From contig NZ_CP174509.1 of the NCBI RefSeq assembly GCF_045920555.1, positions 5,828,001 to 5,892,000 on the forward strand: 64,000 nt of DNA, written 5' to 3'. Under the pieces are notes generated by a model. It was not told where the DNA came from. It saw only the letters and a list, made by a program, of their open reading frames with translations, and did no database searches. Both the position numbers and the translations under genes were made by a program. Origin of the DNA: Pseudalkalibacillus sp045920555 (GTDB taxonomy: Bacteria; Bacillota; Bacilli; Bacillales; Fictibacillaceae). Below are positions 60,643 through 64,000 of this stretch, piece by piece (position 1 is the stretch's first letter; each line of letters opens with the position of its first letter).

Positions 60643-60915
60643 CTAAAAATTGTCATCTTTTATTTTCTTAAGAATAGCCCGTCCCTCTTTCGTTTTTCCT
60701 AATAAGTCCTTTAAACTTGGCAGATTATCGGTATCATAATTCTGAACCGCTTCTATGATCCGGAGTTTAACCTCTTGTTCAATATCTTCTTGATACTGTT
60801 TTTCCATCGAAACAATCGTCTGTTTGATTTTCGGTTCAAGACGCTCCAGTATATGTTGTATTGATGATTCGTCATTGTTTTTCTTTGCCTTTTGAACGCT
60901 TCCGTATAAATCCAT
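60643..60915 (-). CDS. rsoA: RsoA-like sigma-O co-factor
   Basis: A 90-aa helical protein (MDLYGSVQKAKKNNDESSIQHIL, then EPKIKQ...EQEVKLRIIEAVQ) with the pattern of the HTH_16 domain found in RsoA, which is the partner half-sigma of SigO in B. subtilis. RsoA contacts the -10-related part of the promoter with SigO. ATG 60915 is ten bases from AGAGAGG; another ATG three codons upstream is directly adjacent to it. It overlaps yvrJ by 44 bases, so the three genes are coupled. The tail (GKTKEGRAILKKIKDD) differs from what I recall. Confidence 0.65.
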   Translation of the reverse strand: MDLYGSVQKAKKNNDESSIQHILERLEPKIKQTIVSMEKQYQEDIEQEVKLRIIEAVQNYDTDNLPSLKDLLGKTKEGRAILKKIKDDNF

Positions 60916-61081
60916 GTTTTTCATTCCTCTCTTCCAAATACTCACCAATTTCATTAATAGAGTTCTCTAAATTGACGAGTCTTTTTTCAAATTGAAACAG
61001 GAGATAAAGTGCTACCACCGTTGGAAAGCCTATATTTGAAACCAGATTAAACCAGCCTACGACGTTCGTACCTTCAAGCAT
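60872..61081 (-). CDS. yvrJ: YvrJ family small membrane protein
   Basis: A 69-aa protein with a single membrane helix: NLVSNIGFPTVVALYLLFQFEKRL is the YvrJ domain signature, followed by a short coiled coil. In B. subtilis yvrJ belongs to the SigO/RsoA regulon. ATG 61081 follows GGAGG and lies within the last codons of sigO (8-base overlap). Confidence 0.8.
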   Translation of the reverse strand: MLEGTNVVGWFNLVSNIGFPTVVALYLLFQFEKRLVNLENSINEIGEYLEERNEKHGFIRKRSKGKEKQ

Positions 61082-61598
61082 ATTTTTCACCCTCCATCCA
61101 TTTTTTCAGATGATCAAGAGCGCGCCTATGGGTCTTCGATATGGATTGCGGACTTACTTTCAAAGAATCTGCAATCTCCCTCAACTTCCAATCTTTCTGG
61201 TAATGAAGATGGATGACTTTCCTTTGATGAACCGTCAGCCTCATAATCGCTCGGGCCAATACAGGACACTCGAACTCAGTCTGGATAAACCCTTTCAATG
61301 TGTCATCCTCTGTAAAATACCTCTCCTCATGCTCTTCAGATATGTTACGAAACTGGGTTTTCCGAAGCCTGCGTATATAATTAATCGATTGGTAATAAAT
61401 GAATTTGGACATGTAGTGGATGAATCGACATTCGAAACAAAATTGTTGGAAGCGATGATTTAATTCCCGATATTGATCGGCCGATGGTGACATGATGAAT
61501 TGCAGCATTTCACTCCGATTGTCTTGATCGTTTATAAATGCTGATAAGAGATCTCTTTGTCTCTCTATCTGGCGTAAAAAACGCTGTGCATCTCTCAT
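61074..61598 (-). CDS. sigO: Sigma-O-like RNA polymerase sigma factor (YvrI-like)
   Basis: A 174-aa small sigma factor: it has a C-terminal region-4 helix-turn-helix (LTVHQRKVIHLHYQKDWKLREIADSL, then SPQSISKTHRRAL) but no clear region 2, which explains the need for a separate co-sigma (RsoA). The N-terminal half is helix-rich with several aromatic residues. In B. subtilis SigO (YvrI) and RsoA jointly activate oxdC, yvrJ and their own operon. ATG 61598 has AAAGGGAGG. The order is sigO-yvrJ-rsoA in 960 bases. Confidence 0.75.
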   Translation of the reverse strand: MRDAQRFLRQIERQRDLLSAFINDQDNRSEMLQFIMSPSADQYRELNHRFQQFCFECRFIHYMSKFIYYQSINYIRRLRKTQFRNISEEHEERYFTEDDTLKGFIQTEFECPVLARAIMRLTVHQRKVIHLHYQKDWKLREIADSLKVSPQSISKTHRRALDHLKKWMEGEKYA

Positions 61599-61682
61599 TT
61601 TGCATCCCTCCCTTTATAAGTAAAGCAAAATAAACTCGTAAAAAAACAAACAAAATACGAACATTTGTTCCTATTTTTAGTA

Positions 61683-61727
61683 TAAAAAAGAGAACACCCT
61701 TTGACCATGAGGCTTTTCGGGTGTTCT
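61683..61727 (-). terminator. Terminator of the MFS pseudogene
   Basis: Minus strand AGAACACCC-(19 nt)-GGGTGTTCT, then CTTTTTTAT, a clear intrinsic terminator. Confidence 0.85.
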
Positions 61728-61781
61728 ATGTTCATGTCTATCGTCCCATTTAACGAACCTCCTCTATCGTTATGTTAATAC

Positions 61782-62738
61782 TTATCTTTCTTGTGCTTCA
61801 GTGGTCTTTGGTTTACGGATGAAAAACGACAATACTAAAAGAATGGCTAAAAAAGACAATCGGCAGTTTGAAGCCAGCATTAGAGCCATACGCTTCCGAA
61901 ACAAGACCTACAATCCAACCAGCAAATGCACCACCAATACCTGCAGCCACATAGACCAAGCCAAGCGCAGAACCGCCTGTGCGGCTTAATTTCGTCCCGA
62001 TTGCTGTGGCCGTTGGGAACAGCACTGAGAAGAACAGTCCCGCTACACCAAATAAGTAAACCCAATTATCAACGAATACTTTACTGATTGTTACGAATAT
62101 CAGGCCTAACGCCGAGAACGACATCAGAAGCATCTTTTCTCCAAATTTTTTGATCAACCAACCACCCGCAAGACGTCCCACTGTAAAACAAAGTGAGAAA
62201 ACAGATATGATGGTTGCTACCATGCTGTTCTTTGCAGCTTCAGATGCACCGCCCAGGCTGAGGTCTTTTAAATAAGTAGGGAAAAAGTTCAAAAAGGACA
62301 CTTCTGCTGATACATAGAAAATTAAAAATACCATGACGAGAATGAACTGATAGTGGCCAAGCATTTCTTTAAAGGAAGAAAGGTCGACTTTATCTACTTC
62401 TCCTTCAGGTAAATTGACACTGAACACATAAATGATCAAAGCATTCAATAAAACAGCGATTCCGATGTAAAAATAACGCCATGAGATATCATTTGAAAAC
62501 ATCGCCTTCAATACGATCCGAAACAAAAACATCCCAAAGCCGTAAATGCCCATCGCAATATTCAACATCGTTCCTTGTTTTTCAGGATAGACGGCAGGAA
62601 CAATTGCATTGGAAGCTACCGTCATCGCTCCAAGACCGAACCCTAAGACAAGATAAAATCCGAAAAAAAAGCTATCGTCTGGGCAACGCCAGTACCGAGT
62701 AGACCGGTCTCCATGATGATACTTCCGATGCTTCTCAT
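61782..62738 (-). pseudogene. MFS transporter, truncated and frameshifted
   Basis: A major facilitator superfamily transporter with the conserved helices still readable (LVLGFGLGAMTVASNAIVPAVYP, GTMLNIAMGIYGFGMF, TVGRLAGGWLIKKFGEK). Two frameshifts occur in homopolymers: near 62670 in a run of eight Ts (an added T would join VAQTIAFF to FGFYLVLG) and near 61850 in a run of six Ts (one fewer would restore FLAILLVLSFFIRKPKTTEAQER, ending at 61782). In addition the protein begins within what is usually helix 3, so the first two helices are lost. Genuine decay is likely; a sequencing error could explain the homopolymers but not the truncation. Confidence 0.7.
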
Positions 62739-62845
62739 ATTTGTTTCCCCCACCCACCATACTTTACACTTCATTTCATCCATTGGATAATGGCAGTAAA
62801 GAAACTTGCATATACATGTGATTCTAATCAAGGAGGTCCTGTTCG

Positions 62846-64000
62846 GTGAAACAAAAATGGTGGAAAGAAGCAGTCGTCTATAAAGTGTACTGGAGAAGTT
62901 TCTATGATACAGACGGGGACGGATACGGAGATATAAACGGTGTCATACAGAAATTGGACTATATCAAAAAGCTTGGTGTGGATGTCATCTGGTTGAATCC
63001 TGTCTATAAGTCTCCCGATAAAGATAATGGGTACGACATTTCAGATTATCGAGCCATCATGGATAAGGCGGGGACGATGGAAGATTGGGAGAGGCTTTTA
63101 GAAGAAGTCCATAATCGGGATATGAAACTTATCATGGACCTTGTCGTAAACCATACATCTGATCAACATAATTGGTTTCAAGAGTCCCGTTCATCTGAAG
63201 ATAACCGTAAAAGAGACTGGTATATCTGGAGAGATCCCAAACCAGATGGTGGCCCTCCGAACAATTGGCGCTCCTATTTCACACCATCCACATGGGAATA
63301 TGATGAAAAAACAGGACAGTATTACTTCCATTCCTTTGCCATTGAGCAGCCTGATCTAAATTGGCGGAATCCAGAAGTGAGGGAAGCGATCTTCGATATG
63401 ATGAAGTTTTGGCTTGATAAGGGAATCGATGGCTTCAGAATGGATGTCATCAACCTCCTTGCGAAAATTGAAGGTTTTCCTGATGCTGAGAAGCCAGAAA
63501 AAATAAATTATCTGGGAAATAATCCGGGTATCCACCAATATTTACAGGAAATGAATGAGAAGGTACTCCGTCATTACGATATTATGACTGTCGGGGAAAT
63601 CCCATTTGTCACCCCTGAAGACGGCTTAAAATACGTAGGGGAAGACCGAGGTGAACTTGATACCCTCTTTCATTTCCAGGTGGCTGACGATATGCCGGAA
63701 TGGGATATGGTCCAATTCAAGGATATACAGAAGAAATGGTTTGAAGGCATTTTTGGCAAAGGCTGGAACTCTCAATTCCTGAACAATCATGACCATACCA
63801 GAAAGGTGACAAGGTACGGAAATGATAAAGCTTATCGGGAAGAATCAGCCAAACTGCTTGCCACGATGGTACATACACTCCCTGGGACACCTTATATTTT
63901 TCAAGGTGAAGAAATCGGCATGACCGGTGTGGATTTTGATTCAATTAAAGATTATCAAGACATCGCCATGAAAAATAAATATAGAGAAGAAGTCGATAAA
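62846..64000 (+). CDS. GH13 alpha-glucosidase / oligo-1,6-glucosidase (5' part)
   Basis: Hydrolyses alpha-glucosidic bonds of short maltose-, isomaltose- or trehalose-6-phosphate-like sugars in the cytoplasm. 385 codons are present and the gene runs off the window; the family is about 555-570 aa. It begins KQKWWKEAVVYKVYWRSFYD and shows the GH13 conserved regions: DLVVNHTSD, the nucleophile Asp200 in GFRMDVIN, the acid Glu251 in TVGEIPF and Asp316 in NNHDHTR. GTG 62846 follows AAGGAGG. There is no signal peptide. Valine in MDVIN (as in oligo-1,6-glucosidases) suggests alpha-1,6 preference. Confidence 0.9.
   Translation, partial: MKQKWWKEAVVYKVYWRSFYDTDGDGYGDINGVIQKLDYIKKLGVDVIWLNPVYKSPDKDNGYDISDYRAIMDKAGTMEDWERLLEEVHNRDMKLIMDLVVNHTSDQHNWFQESRSSEDNRKRDWYIWRDPKPDGGPPNNWRSYFTPSTWEYDEKTGQYYFHSFAIEQPDLNWRNPEVREAIFDMMKFWLDKGIDGFRMDVINLLAKIEGFPDAEKPEKINYLGNNPGIHQYLQEMNEKVLRHYDIMTVGEIPFVTPEDGLKYVGEDRGELDTLFHFQVADDMPEWDMVQFKDIQKKWFEGIFGKGWNSQFLNNHDHTRKVTRYGNDKAYREESAKLLATMVHTLPGTPYIFQGEEIGMTGVDFDSIKDYQDIAMKNKYREEVDK

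Overview
The window comes from a low-GC, endospore-forming member of the Bacillaceae. The order of its housekeeping genes follows the ywk-ywj-ywi-ywh-ywg-ywf-ywd part of the Bacillus subtilis chromosome: prfA/prmC, tdk, rpmE, rho, glpX, murA, fsa, fbaA, spo0F, pyrG, rpoE, fadF, clsB, argS, speE/speB, pbpG, ywhD, ywfO, lipL, pta, hemQ, cwlJ/gerQ, ywdK. Spo0F, PbpG, CwlJ, GerQ, a PAS-type histidine kinase and a YhcN-like lipoprotein show that it sporulates. The genus cannot be fixed from the sequence alone; a Fictibacillus-like relative is my guess.

Layout. 0.3-17.3 kb: translation termination, nucleotide, glycolytic and cell-wall genes, nearly all on the minus strand, plus two lipoproteins and a CoA-disulfide reductase-type flavoprotein. 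18.1-30.4 kb: a minus-strand catabolic cluster (fused B12-dependent mutase IcmF, TetR regulator, MeaB GTPase, two acyl-CoA dehydrogenases, 3-hydroxybutyryl-CoA dehydrogenase, thiolase, FadF), set between rpoE and clsB and flanked by two direct copies of a 315-358 bp repeat. 31-47 kb: cardiolipin synthase, ZIP transporter, RDD protein, hydrolase, argS/ywiB, sensor kinase, polyamine genes, pbpG, a purine permease and a secreted GlpQ-type phosphodiesterase. 47.4-51.1 kb: class I ribonucleotide reductase (nrdA-nrdB) behind two NrdR boxes and a cobalamin riboswitch with a terminator platform. 51.4-60.6 kb: ywgA/ywfO, a dicarboxylate/amino-acid symporter, lipL, pta, hemQ, and the spore-germination pair cwlJ-gerQ. 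60.6-64 kb: a SigO-YvrJ-RsoA-like sigma-factor operon, a decayed MFS transporter, and the 5' part of a GH13 alpha-glucosidase that runs off the window.

Two themes stand out. First, vitamin B12: the mutase IcmF needs adenosylcobalamin, and the B12-independent ribonucleotide reductase is apparently switched off by B12, so a B12-dependent class II reductase probably exists elsewhere in the genome. Second, the intergenic regions are rich in repeats: MITE-like elements, GTGCCTGGCAC and GTGTCTGACAC palindromes, AGAGGACA-type elements, and at least four degenerate tandem arrays with an exact 20 or 21 bp period and unrelated core sequences.
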